A stretch of DNA of 64,000 nucleotides from Mesorhabditis belari (lineage: Eukaryota; Nematoda; Chromadorea; Rhabditida; Rhabditidae). Shown one piece after another: positions 1 to 11,464 of this stretch (position 1 is the stretch's first letter; the number at the start of each line of letters is the position of its first letter). The position numbers and the translations under genes are program-made. The DNA is taken from assembly GCA_958450365.1 (NCBI GenBank), contig CAUEEP010000433.1, positions 186,001 to 250,000 of the forward strand, read 5' to 3'. The notes beneath the pieces are model-generated. The model was not told where the DNA came from, searched no databases, and saw only the letters and a list, made by a program, of their open reading frames with translations.

Positions 1-129
1 GACCAACCTTCAATTTTTCTTCATTAGGGAGGTGTCAATTGCAAATTCGATATTTTTCCCCTGATCCTCGGTTTTGATGATGATTAATCCCTTACTCCCC
101 TCTCCTCTCTCTATAGCTAAAAACTGAGA

Positions 130-250
130 TGAGAACATGGTGACAGACACACACTCAATATCAAAAGGTACTAAATCTCAGTATCTTTATGAAAAGGAGA
201 ATATTTTCAGAGTGAACTTTTTAACTCGCACAGCAAACTTCGAAACGACC
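130..250 (+). other. Fragment of family X 5' exon
   Basis: The stretch reads TKSQYLYEKENIFR in one frame. The same peptide occurs on the minus strand near 7800-7860, next to an X copy. It therefore looks like a detached 5' piece of family X, fused head to tail to the truncated lectin copy 1. The product is not recognised. The fusion point near 270-280 marks a rearrangement junction. Confidence 0.35.
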
Positions 251-278
251 CTCCCTTCTTTCTTTCCTATTTATATAT

Positions 279-903
279 TCCTATAACCAAAAACAAGCTA
301 TATTTATTTCAGCCAAAACTGTTAATTCGAGTGCTTTGTTCTGGATCGGACTGAAGGTTGAATTCTTCTTATTGAAAGAACTGAATAAAAAGAAAATAAT
401 AATCCTTTCAGCCATTGTCGGAAGGCTCTTTGTAGAAAAAGATACGTTTGGTTGATAGTTCTTTGATAGAAATAATGCTTTCAATTGAAAAACTAGAATA
501 GTTCTAAAATGGAAAAAATTTGGTTGAAATATCAACAATGAAACATAAAAATTTCTTTATTCAGAGAAATCCGAACAAAGGAAATGCTTTTGAATGGCCG
601 GATGGAAGTTCGGTGGATTTCACTAATTGGGAATCGGGATACCCGGATTCGAACACCCACGCTTTTGTGAGAGTTTCAGCCTGAAATCACCAATATTTAA
701 TCCAATTTCCAATGCATAATATGAAAATGTTCAGATCAATCTGAGAAAACTTCTTTGTGTAAAATAACGCAAAGTGTTTTATCAAAGGATTTCCATCAGA
801 AATGAACACATTTCAGCTTTGGAGCGCTGATGGGATATGGTTGGCCCTTCTTCCTACCACTCCGCAGCTTCATTGGATCTGCAAAAGGAGCTCTCAATTC
901 TGA
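279..903 (+). pseudogene. C-type lectin (CC-CTLD family), 3' part only, copy 1
   Basis: The last three exons of the coiled-coil lectin family are visible. They are a FWIGLK exon (about 313-356), an exon reading NPNKGNAFEW...NWESGYPDSNTHAF (about 565-666), and a terminal exon after TTTCAG at 816 that ends WICKRSSQF and TGA at 901-903. An AATAAA follows near 940. The Ca-site tripeptide is YPD here. All upstream exons (coiled coil and first CTLD half) are missing: the sequence changes at about 279 to material resembling the 5' exon of family X. No stop lies in the remaining exons, so this is a truncated copy rather than a mutated one. Nematode CTLD proteins are usually extracellular. Confidence 0.75.
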
Positions 904-966
904 TAAATGCTTTGTGTTCCTTTCTGTGGACAAAAACCAATAAATCCTATTTTCTATTTTCAAGGA

Positions 967-1556
967 TTTCAATTTGTTGAGGTTGAGCTGAAATAGGTAT
1001 TTAAATATTGCATTAGCTTCGTCTCAAGTTTTATAAAATTTAAATTGATGAAATTGCATGTCGACCGTTTGCAGCTGTCTCATCGTCACCTTCTTCATTC
1101 TCGTCCTCTTCCACTGATTCCTCTTCACTTTCACCGGCGTCACCAATGATTTGTTCACGGATCTCGTTGAAGGCAGCTTCATTTTCCTCAAAATCGGGAT
1201 CCAGTTTGAAAATGTCTGTAAAGTTTGTTTGAAAGCCAAGTTGACCGAAAAACAAATTTTTTAGGTATGTGTAATTTGGTCCTCTTCCGAAATAAGATCA
1301 AGTGATCAATTAAAGCTGGGTAGTCCTTAAAGAATAAACTTTGCCAGGCAATAGAACTAAAAAGTGACCGCAAATTTATCTCTCCGAATTGCCATTGCAG
1401 TTTCAATCTTATAACGAATACGTGAATCCAATTGTGCTTCAGCAAGAATGTTTCGAAGTCTTGAGAAAACATTGTCCAAGGCACGCGGGGCAATCTAACA
1501 AATCATTTCTCAATAAGCGCTTTTACATAAAGCAAACCTCTGTCAGTTTTGCATCG
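967..1556 (-). repeat. Inverted repeat arm (minus copy of CWC22 exons)
   Basis: This segment is the reverse complement of about 1848-2499. It carries the end of the CWC22 MIF4G domain on the minus strand, including the acidic stretch EEESVEEDENEEGDDE and the peptide ILAEAQLDSRIRYKIETA. The arm differs by a deletion of about 50 bases near 1260. The two arms are separated by roughly 290 bases that contain an earlier CWC22 exon on the plus strand, so a transcript could form a long hairpin. Confidence 0.75.
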
Positions 1557-1599
1557 AATTCATATTCAAAGAAAAACAGCATATTGTTGAAGTAAATAC

Positions 1600-3506
1600 A
1601 TTTTAGGAAAAGAAAGACTCTGTTGATTTATTGCGTTCTCGCACTGGAGGCGCATGCATCCCACCAGCGAAGCTGAAGTTGATGCAACAACAAATTCAGG
1701 TAATGCATCAGATGATAACGTGGTCACAAAAAAAATTTAGGATAAATCAGGTGAGCAATTTGAACGTTTGCTTGTATTTGAAATCATGCTTTTGATGCTT
1801 AAAACACCAACGGAAGATTCAGTGGGAGTGTGCATTGCTTTTCTGGAAGAATGTGGCGCGAAACTGACAGAGTTTTGCTTTATGTAAAAGCGCTTATTGA
1901 GAAATGATTTGTTAGGTTGCCCCGCGTGCCTTGGACAATGTTTTCTCAAGACTTCGAAACATTCTTGCTGAAGCACAATTGGATTCACGTATTCGTTATA
2001 AGATTGAAACTGCAATGGCAATTCGGAGAGATAAATTTGCGGTCACTTTTTAGTTCTATTGCCTGGCAAAGTTTATTCTTTAAGGACTACCCAGCTTTAA
2101 TTGATGAACTCGATCTTATCTCGGAAGAGGACCAAATTACAAACACCCTTTCCCTTGAAGATGCTAGCGATCCTGAAAATATGCTTAGTGGGTGAACTAA
2201 AAAATTTGATTTTCGATCAGCTTGGCTTTCAAACAAACTTTACAGACATTTTCAAACTGGATCCCGATTTTGAGGAAAATGAAGCTGCCTTCAACGAGAT
2301 CCGTGAACAAATCATTGGTGACGCCGGTGAAAGTGAAGAGGAATCAGTGGAAGAGGACGAGAATGAAGAAGGTGACGATGAGACAGCTGCAAACGGTCGA
2401 CATGCAATTTCATCAATTTAAATTTTATAAAACTTGAGACGAATCTAATGCAATATTGAAATACCTATTTCAGCTCAACCTCAACAAATTGAAATCATTG
2501 ACAACACTGAGCAAAATCTCGTTGCTTTCCGTCGCGAAGTTCACTTGCCAATTCAATGATCGCTCGACTATCAAGAGGCCTCTCACAAACTTCTCAAAAT
2601 GGGTGTCAAGCCAGAATTGGAGGTTGGGCTTATTGATAGAATACAAAAATTTTTGGCTCTTCCCAATTACTAGGTACTTTAACCGTGGAACCCGCTTTTG
2701 TTAAATTTTAAGGTACCTAGTAATAGAAAAGAGCCACATTTTTTTATTTCATTTTAGCCGGAACTCATGCACATGCTCGTTGATTGTTGTGCACAGCAAC
2801 GTACTTATGAAAGGTTTTATGGACTTCTCTGCGAGCATTTTTGTCGGCTGAAACGTGAATTTCAAGTTATTCTCAATAGTATATGACTTTTTTTGATTTT
2901 AGGCTACTTTTGAGACGATAGCTCGTGGGACTTATCAAACTATCCATCGCTTTGATATTACGAAACTGAGGAATATGGCTCTTTTAATCAGTCATTTGCT
3001 TTTCACAGATGCCATTACTTGGGATGTAAGTCTTTACGCGAATATTAACTTTTTCGTATCCAAATTTAAAGTGTTCAAATTTAGGTTTTGAGCGAAATCC
3101 ATTTGAACGAGAATGAGACAACTTCTTCGGGCAGGATTTACTTCAAAACCATTTTCCTTGAATTTGCTCAAATGATGTATGAAAGAATCTGTGATCCGTA
3201 AGTTTAGAGATTTTCTAGAATTCAATAATCTTTACTACATTGCAACATGCGTTTGAGTGAATTTTTCCTCGGGACAACCCAGCAAACACTCGCCTCGCCA
3301 TCAATTTCTTCACATTAATCGGTCTTGGTAGACGGACGTAAGAAAGATTTGAGAAGGCTAATAAGGGTATAAATTTTAGGGTGGGTCTTCGCGAGTTTTT
3401 GGGAAAAGGCGGAAAGAGGAAGAAATCTGACTCCGAATCAAACTCTGAATCCTCTTCATCATCATCCGGCGATGACAGCGGCAGTGACTCTGTTACTACT
3501 TCTTGA
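1600..3506 (+). pseudogene. CWC22 (LET-858/nucampholin) splicing factor, rearranged copy A
   Basis: CWC22 is a spliceosome protein that recruits eIF4A3 for exon-junction complex assembly, through a MIF4G domain followed by an MA3 domain. Exons seen in order: DLLRSRTGGACIPPAKLKLM (about 1600-1675); the end of MIF4G, with [20 protein letters not shown] and LAEAQLDSRIRYKIETA (1780-2190); an acidic linker (to 2421); the MA3 domain (2474-3330) with [33 protein letters not shown] and FPRDNPANTRLAINFFT; and a serine-rich tail ending at TGA 3504-3506. The middle MIF4G exons present in copy B are missing between about 1740 and 1780. An in-frame TGA at 2557-2559 interrupts the start of MA3. The family match is strong; function is unlikely. 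Confidence 0.8.
1848..2499 (+). repeat. Inverted repeat arm (plus copy of CWC22 exons)
   Basis: This is the partner of the arm at 967-1556 and overlaps the CWC22 copy A exons. Near-identical peptides from both strands (for example [12 protein letters not shown], and an acidic tail followed by NGRHAISSI) show that the arms diverged recently. Confidence 0.75.
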
Positions 3507-3569
3507 ATCTGGGCAGATTCGGATTCAAGTTATGATTAGTGATTTTTTATACTTATGCTTTTATACTTT

Positions 3570-4020
3570 TAGAAGCAAAGCGAAGCGTGAAAACAGTCAT
3601 CATCGACTTCTTTGAGAAAGTGTCCAGCCTAGATTTATCAGAACGGTATAAAGAGACCAAAGTTTTGTTAAGAGTTCTTCAACAATGCATCATGATTCCT
3701 CGAGATTGAAAGGCCAATGATTTTTTTAATCTTGTTGGAAATGGAAAAGTTCTTGGAGCAGAGGAAAGCCACCGATCTCAACACAAATGTTTGTTCCCCG
3801 AAAATTGGACAGAATCTGTACCGAAAGTTCTGGGGGAATCGATCGAAATCTTTTGATAATCTCTTTCGAGGAACACAACAAATACCGACGATGGGAGAAT
3901 CAATTCCTGTTCTCATCGAACACCATTATGGCTCATCTTTCCAAAAAAAATCGTCACATTGAGCCGTGTCAAACTCAAATTCCCTTGATTTGTAAATCGT
4001 TATTTATTTTGTAAATCGGG
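3570..4020 (+). other. Unrecognised segment Y, downstream of CWC22 copy A
   Basis: This stretch follows the CWC22 tail and precedes the lectin copy at 4222. It is strongly similar to 25690-26160, which lies in the same position in copy B. Related sequence appears on the minus strand at the right end of the window (about 63935-64000). Several frames stay open over parts of it, for example FEEHNKYRRWENQFLFSSNT. I do not recognise the product. It may be a degenerate coding exon or conserved spacer of the duplicated unit. Confidence 0.4.
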
Positions 4021-4221
4021 CATTCCCCTCCTTTCTCTTTAATTTTTTTTTTAATTTTTTTTCGTGGTAAGAAATCCCTATTTTGCTTGGCAACAAATTT
4101 CTTGTTTGATTTTGTCTTCTCTCATCAATTCTGCCTCTTTAGTAGCTGTTTCCTTTAATTTTCACTTGTTCTTCGAGAAAATTCAGTCATTTTGTAGGCA
4201 TCCAATCGTCTAGCAACCGAA

Positions 4222-5942
4222 ATGGACAATCTTTCGAATCTTCCTCCTCGATCTCTTCAGAGCATCTCTTCTTTTTCCAAATCTCCAGAAATGCCCGAAA
4301 TGACTGAAGAATTGCCTGAAAAGAGTGTCAAACGCATAGAAGAACCGGCCATCTCGTTGAAGAAAATCGCCCAACTCGAAGCCGATTTGTGGGTTTTTTG
4401 CCAAATCTTTGCTTCTATCAAGAACAGTCTTTAATTTAATCGAAGGATTTAGGGAAGAAATGAAAATGAAGAAAGAGGTCGAGATCAGTCGATTGGCAGC
4501 AAATATGGTTCAAATCGAGGCAAATTTGAAAATCGCGAAGTTGGAGGCTGATTTGGAGGAGGGAAAGGAGAGAAATCGAGAATTGGAAAGGAAAATCGCC
4601 GAGAGGAAAAGGATGAACGACGATCTCGAGGCACAATTGTACTAATTTTGTGACTTTCTTTTCTGACAATATATAGTTAAAATGCGAACTTTTTTCAGAA
4701 GAACTCAAAATACGGAAGTGAGGAAAGGAAAGACCAAGATTGGAGAGCTCGACGGGAAAATCAACGCGTTGCAGAGCAAAAACTCTGGCCTCGAAACCCA
4801 AATGTGAGTTCATTTGGTATATCTTGTTGACTGAGACTTGCGAAAACAGTTTTTTCATTCCCAAAACACCCATTCCACTCAAGCCAATCAATTCCTCTCT
4901 AGACAATTTGAAAAAGAAAATAAAACGGCCGAAATCATGAAGTTGCAGGCAGATTTGTGAGTTTTTTTTAAGAAAAAGGATTGAGTATTTGTTTACAAAG
5001 TTTGAAGTAAAGTTTTTCGAAGAAATTCAGAAATCGAACGATGAATCTCTTGGATCCGGGTGGATGGTCGTATTTGGCAATAACCGCTTCTTGGTACAAG
5101 GTTTGGTGCAGGTTGTGAACCAGGACTATCTTCATCTCAAGGCTTTTGATCAATGGAAAACATGGATGAAGTCGTGGCATATGTCAAAAGGGCATATGTG
5201 CGAGTCAAAAGGGCCATTTGGTCACAATTCACAGTCAGGAAGAGAACCATTTTGTTCAGAAACTCGGTAAGAAATCGAAAGGATTCAATTCTGAAAATTT
5301 ATGATTTTCACAGAAATTTATGCTTTATAAACCAAAAACAACCGATATTAATTTCAGCGAGAACTGTTCGGTGGCATAGTAGTTTCTGGATCGGACTGAA
5401 GGTTGAATTTTTCTTTTTGAAAGACATAAATACATAAAAAGTAATGATCCTTTCAGCCATTTTGTGAAAAAATGAGCCCTTTGACTTATAGTTCTTTGAT
5501 AGAAATAATGCTTTCAATTGGGAAACTAGAATAATTTCAATAATAAGAAAAGAAAATCGGATCGAAATAACAAGGTCTAAACATAAAAATTTCTTTATTC
5601 AGAGAAATCCGAACAGAGAAGATGCTTTTGAATAGACGGATGGAAGCTCGGCGGATTTCACGAATTGGAGGGTGGAAGAGCCGGATTCGTACACCCACGC
5701 TGCGGTGAGATTCTCAACGTGAAATCATCAATATTTATTCCAATTTGCAATGCATAATTAATCCAAAAATATTTGGATCAATCTTAGGAGATTTATTTGT
5801 GTAAAATAACGGAGAATGTTTTATCAAAGGATTTCCATCAGAAATGAATACATTTCAGCTTTGGAGCGGCCATGGGAAATGGGGAGCCTATGCTCCTACC
5901 AATCTGTATCGTTTTATCTGCAAAATGAGCTCTCAATTCTGA
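4222..5942 (+). pseudogene. Coiled-coil C-type lectin (CC-CTLD), copy 2, broken
   Basis: Exon 1 begins MDNLSNLPPRSLQSISSFS (4222). Exon 2 follows TTTAG at about 4451 with a heptad-like coiled coil ending ERNRELERKIAERKR and DDLEAQL. Exon 3 holds TQNTEVRKGKTKIGELDGKI, and exon 4 a short coil ending KLQADL. The CTLD starts near 5010 (GWMVVFGNNRFLVQGLV). The family frame is lost around 5150-5200, where other copies read MTFDEAEAYC. A TAG at 5633-5635 interrupts the FEWTDGSS exon. The last exon ends FICKMSSQF with TGA at 5940-5942. Introns interrupt codons in the same phase throughout the coil. It lies between segment Y and a convergent X copy. Confidence 0.8.
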
Positions 5943-6129
5943 TAAATTCCTTATGTTCTTTTCTGTGGACAAAAGCCAATAAATCCCATTTCATTCAATC
6001 TTCTGAAAACACACAACTGCACATTATCTTTTTCTTTATTTCTGAATTGTTTGTTCAAGAGCTCATGAAAAGTTTTCCCAAAAATCCAGAATTCCGCCTG
6101 AAGCTGCAAGTATTTTGCTCTCTCGTCCC

Positions 6130-7930
6130 TCCTGAATAGACTATTAGATGCCCGTTAGTGATGTTAAACTGAAAGTATGGATTGCATTCGAAATTCCCCA
6201 TTCATTTGCCTCGTGATGTTCTCGGCGACGTTTGCGAAGAATGACGTGTAGCTAAGCGAATTTCTTTGTCCAAATCCAAAATCTCTTTGAGCACGAGTAG
6301 CGAGTGAAGAGGTCCGGCGAAAGAGATGCTGTTGGATAATCGCTTTGAGTTTAACAAGGATTTCTTTTCAATCAAAGGAGTCCCTGTTAGTCCAAATTAA
6401 TTAGAATAATGGCATAGATCGAAAGCTCGGCGTTCCGTGGTTCGATCGAGAGGCGATCAATTTTTTATCATTTTGCAGATTAGCTCAAGGGCCTAGATTA
6501 GGAACAAAACAGAGCAAAGTTTTGATGGAGATCACAAAGAGAGAAACCCGTGTGGGCTTGAATGAAAACTTCATTATTTGGTAATTATTAAATGATCGTA
6601 ATGAAGAGAGATGCTTTCAAACAATGATCATCAATCACTTTCTTTAGAAGTCGCCACTCTTGATGTATCCCGAATCGACGCTGTGCTCGCCGTGTACGAT
6701 TCGATTTGATATCGAAATGTTGCCAGTGGGTCAAGAACGCGGAAGGCATTTCCACTAGTTGATCTCTCGACGTGTCAACCCACTTGAATGGGGAAGCGCG
6801 GAACTGATTTTCTCCGACACCCACGTCGAAATGATGCTAAATGGTTTGGATCTGATCTAGATAGACTCTCTCCCAACCTTCATAAAAACCGAGTTTTGAG
6901 GATTATCCCTCAGTGTTTGGAGAACTCTGGCTTCGATCCTTGCGATGGGTCCTTGATTCAACTGATGCCAAAACGAGCATGTCAAGATTAATTTCACTGA
7001 CCGGTCCATCTTGGGAGAAAATGTTGTGGACCTTTCCCGAGCCTCCTTCGACTCTCCGTCGAATGTGACCCCTTTGATCGCCGGGTCATTTCTCCGGGTA
7101 CAACAGATCTCGAGTGGATCTAAATTTGATATCGTTGTAGCTACGTAGAATTTGTATGTATGTATGGATCCTACGATCTCCAGCCTTTCACGAGTCTCCG
7201 GACCAGCCAGCGGGCAAAGCGAACGAGAGTGTGCTTTGCCCCCTGGTTAAAAGCATTGGAGAACTCACTTAAGCGGTGCTTGTTCCCGTGTTCCCAAGTC
7301 CGAATGTCGATAGAGGTGCTCGGACTTGACGGCATCACAACAGGACGACCATCCGCTTTGAATCCGAAGCCCTCAATGCGATCGTCACTATGTCCGGAAC
7401 CGGGTAGACGACTAGATTGAATAGACGGGCTAACGCCTTCCAACATTCAAACAAGCCTCACGTATCGATATCTAGGCTTTCTGTGAGTTTTGGGTTTTTG
7501 AGACAGTTTCTTCAAAGCACTCACTCACTTCACTGAACCTTCTCAGATTGACTTTTAAAGGCATTAAGACACTAACTGCCCATGATAGATTCCCTTATCC
7601 GGAATGGGCAATTGGAAGGGTTTCGGCTGACTGAAATTGAGTGTTTTGAGTGACTTCAATTGACTAAAAAACCTGGGTTTGCTTTCGAGTGCTGGAACTT
7701 TGGCCGGATGATTCACCCTACCCCGCAGCACACTGATTCGGCACACCACCACTGAAAAATCAGAATACAGAATTCATTTAATTCAAACCAGTAGAAAAAA
7801 ATTAAAAAGTTCATTCTGAAAATATTCTCCTTTTCATAAAGATACTGAGATTTATAATCTTTCGATAATGACTCTGAGTCTGTTACCACGTTCTCGTTTC
7901 AATTCCGCGGAAATTCAGCGCCAGATTGAA
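6130..7930 (-). pseudogene. Unrecognised family X, copy a (degenerate)
   Basis: On the minus strand this region carries the peptides VTDSESLSKDYKSQYLYEKE (about 7815-7885), GRVNHPAKVP with SKPRFFSQL (7564-7752), ECFEETVSKTQNSQK (about 7470-7530), and GENQFRAS with RAQRRFGIHQEWRLL (6640-6820). The same blocks recur at 45380-46600 plus, 21426-21965 minus and 53695-54190 minus. The family is basic with a predicted coiled-coil C terminus; the terminal exon seen elsewhere was not found here. It sits tail to tail with lectin copy 2. Positions 7160-7450 lie inside it and hold an open minus frame I could not assign. No known domain was recognised. Confidence 0.4.
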
Positions 7931-7999
7931 GAAAACGATTCGAAAGGAAACGCGTTCACAGCGCACGCATGTTAGGACGAAATTCAAAGATAAGGGGTG

Positions 8000-9720
8000 T
8001 TTTTTACTCAGTTACTCAAAAGCTCAGTTACCAGTTTTTTCCACAGTTTTTTCCTCAATTCAAAGCAGTAGACCAATCAGAGGCGAGTGGGAGACGAAAA
8101 TTGAATTCTCACGAGAATTACCAAATTTTCAATCTCAAAAATGCGTGGAATTGTAAAGAAAGGCATTCCGCAATTGTGGAAATGGTCTTGCTAAGGATAT
8201 GGGGAAAAATTTCAAGATATCATCCTCATTTTGTTGTTAGGATTTGTTTTGATGGGTAAGTCGAAATTGAAAAATTACAAAGCAAAACAAATTTAAGGCA
8301 CTTGCTTTTTGATGTATTTTTTCTGGGAAGTTGGGCAGTGTTTGCTGAAAAAACCGATTGGTATTCGGCACAACTTTGACGAGAATGTCTGACAGTACTT
8401 GAGAATCCGACAGCTGTGGTAAGGTCTTTGAAAGTGAAAGTGTAACTGCTAACATGTTTAGACAAGAAAACTTTCAGACATTTCTAGGAATTGACTCTGT
8501 CTAGCCAGTCCATAACTTTCAAAAGAAGGCCTTGCTGGGTTTAATGTTAGTGTTGACTTTAGTTTTAACAGCCAGCTTTCATCAAGATGCACGCCAGTAT
8601 CAAGATCAATGACAGGTTTTAAAATAAAACTAGTCGATTTTGATTCCTGGCTTCCTATTCGAATCTATTTGAATAGCGTAAAACCCTGACAAAAGTTAAA
8701 AGCCCACTTGGCAAACCGAAAAACAGGACAGTTATTGGTTTAATTAACTTTTGTATACTAGTACTTTCAAAGATGAGTCCTGGTAGCTATCACTTAGTTC
8801 AAGTTGAGTTTAAGTTCAGTTCAAGTCCAAGTTTAATTTGAAACACAAAATCGTGACTATCTCGAAATGCAGGATGAAAAGTTCTATTCAATCGTCAATT
8901 TTCCATCGACGCGTAGCACAAAATACGAACAATTTGATTGATCGGCGTCAATATCGAAAACAAAACAGAAAAAACCGAGAGCAAGTGCGAGCGAGTACCG
9001 AATTGGTTACACAGCTTTGCTCAAGCTTAATACTTCCTTAAAGAACCTGTGAACATGTACCAGTCCAATATAGACTATTTTAAATGAATCTCGTCATTTC
9101 GAGTCAAGAAATGGGTGAATGGTTTCTTTTCCTTTGTTTTGGCATGAAAAAGACCACAAAGCAGTGGATATCTAATTCGAGTAAGATTACAAAAATGATG
9201 CATAGACTTTTCATTTAATTCTCCAGAATATCGCTACATTTAAAGTAACCCTCCCATCGGCTAAAGTTTCTCTGCCGGAATAGTGAATTCGATCATTTTG
9301 AACCTCCAGTCGTCTTTTGTCCTTTCAATGGCCATTCTTTTCTATCGAAATCAACCGGGCAAAATGAATGAGCCACTTAGCTTATAAAGATTTTTGTGCT
9401 TTTCTATGAACTTTGAAATTGAATCTTCAGCAAAAATAATGATACTTTAAATTTTTCCATCATAAATTTATTCGACCATACAATATATCACAGTTACTTT
9501 ATAGTGAACGAACATTACACAAATCAGGCAATTTTTGAAAGTAGGAGATAATTTATCAAGTTTAAGAAGAAGATTGAGAAGTTGGCAGACTTAGGAGATT
9601 TTAATATAAAGTAGTTTAAGCGCTAGAATTCCAATGGTTACTGATTTGGTAAAATTGATTCAATTTGGAATAAACCTTTCTAAAAATGTCTAATCAATCA
9701 CTGAAAGAATCGAATCAATC
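8000..9720. other. Stretch without a supported gene
   Basis: I saw no convincing gene here. A short plus-strand run from about 8142 (MRGIVKKGIPQLWKW) hits a stop quickly. Bases 8745-8884 are a direct repeat of about 37900-38040. The rest is A+T-rich with only short shadow frames. Confidence 0.5.
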
Positions 9721-9824
9721 AAAATCAAAAACTGACGAAAACCAACGATAATGTGCAGTTGTGTGTTTTCCGAAGATTGAATAAAATGGGATTTATTGAT
9801 TCTGGCCATAGAAAGGAACATAAG

Positions 9825-11325
9825 ATATTGATCAGAATTGAGAGCTCCTTTTGCAGATAAAAGCTGCATGATAGGTAGGAGGTAACTGAGCCCATTTCCC
9901 AGTGTGGCTATTAAACTGAAATGCGTTCATTTCTGATGGAAATCCTTTGATAAAACAATTTGCGCTATTTCATTAAAAGAAATTTCCGCAGATTGATCGA
10001 AATATTTTTGGATTAATTATGCATCGCAAATTGGAATAAATGTTGATGATTTCACGTTGAAAATCTCACCAAAGCGTGGGCTCTCGAATCCGGCTCTCCC
10101 AGATACCAATTCGTGAAATTCACCGAACTTCCATCCATCCATTCAAAAGCATTTCCTTTGTTCGGATTTCTCTGAATAAAGAAATTTTTATGTTTCACTA
10201 TTGCTATTTCAACCATATTTTTTTCCATTTTAAAACTATTCTAATTTCTCAATTCAAAATAGATTTCTATAAATTTCTATCATTTCAGATTTCTGTCAAA
10301 GAACTATCAGTTAAACGAATCATTTTTTCACAGAGCGCCTTCTGACAATGGCTGAAAGAATCATTACTTTCTATATACTTATTTATGTCTTTCAATAAGA
10401 AAAATTCAACCTTCAGTCCGATCCAGAACGCCCAATTCGAAGGAACAGTTTTCACTGAAATAAATCTCGGTTGTTCTTAGTTTATAAAGCATAAATTTCT
10501 ACGAAAATCATGGATTTACAGAATTGAATCATTTGGATTTCTTACCGAGTTTCCAAACAAAATCGTTCTCTTCCTGACTGTGAATGGAGACTAAGCGGCT
10601 CCTTCGACTCGCACAATATGCCTCGGCTTCATCAAATGCCATTTCTTGACCGATAACCTGGGGACGAGATCATTTGGGTTCACAACATCCACCAAACCTT
10701 GTACCAAGAATCGGTTTTTGCCAAATACGACCATCTCTCCAGATCCAAGAGATCCAAGAAAGTCATCGTTTGATTTCTGAATTTCTTTGAAAAACTTTAA
10801 TCCAGGTTTTTTTAGAAAAATACTCAATCCTTTTCCTTAAAAAAACTCACAAATCTGCCTGCAACTTCGCGATTTCGACCGTTTTGATTCTTTCAATTTC
10901 CCCTTCGAGCTCTCCAATCTTGGCCTTTCCGTCTCTCTCTTCCGTATTTTGAGTTTTTCTAAAAAAAGTTCGAATTTTATCTATACTTTAGTTTGAGCCT
11001 GCCTAAAAGGAAATTACAAAATTAGTACAATTGTGCTTCGAGATCTTCGTTTTTCTTTATCGTCTCGGCGATTTTCGTTTCCAATTCTCGATTTCTCTCC
11101 CTTTCGTCAATCAAATCAGCCTCCAACTTCGCGATTTTCCCCATTAGATACGCCTGGTTTTGGGAAATTTTTGCTGCCAATTGACTCATCTCCTTTTTTA
11201 TTTCTTCCCTAAACTCTTCAATTAAATCAAAGACTGTTTTTGATAGAAGCAAAGATTTGGCGAAAAACTCACAAATCGGCTTGGCGTTGGGGATTCGAGC
11301 GATTGTCCATTTCGGTTGCTAGACG
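9825..11325 (-). pseudogene. Coiled-coil C-type lectin, copy 3 (minus), frameshifted
   Basis: Reading the minus strand, exon 1 is short (MDNRSNPQRQADL), lacking about 40 residues of the usual first exon. Exon 2 (11200-11030) is a coil with ERNRELETKIAETIKKNEDL. Exon 3 (about 10960-10860) joins two family exons into one, from RKTQNTEERDG to KLQADL. The CTLD begins at 10827 and keeps MVVFGKNRFLVQGLVDVV. A frame change near 10670 puts AFDEAEAYCASRR in a different frame. The later exons hold FWIGLK, NPNKGNAFEWMDGSSVNFTN with an EPD tripeptide, and FICKRSSQF. Either a true frameshift or a base-call error is possible. Confidence 0.75.
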
Positions 11326-11464
11326 ATTGAATGCCTACAAAGTAAGTGAATTTTTTGCCGAAGAACAAGTGAAAAATAAAGGAAAAGGCTACTAAATAAG
11401 CAGAATTGATGAGAAAAGATAAAATCAAACAAGAAATTTTTTGCCAAGCAATATAGGGATTTCT

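Noticed and set aside
1389..1595. Plus-strand open frame opposite the CWC22 arm
   Set aside because: It is the mirror of 1737-2021 on the other arm and antisense to recognised CWC22 exons; a shadow frame.
4436..4906. 156-codon minus-strand frame, and similar ones at 26624-27085
   Set aside because: They are antisense shadows of the A+G-rich coiled-coil exons, which is why they stay open in several copies.
7171..7446. 91-codon minus frame as a separate gene
   Set aside because: No domain was recognised and it lies within a degenerate X copy; kept only as a remark there.
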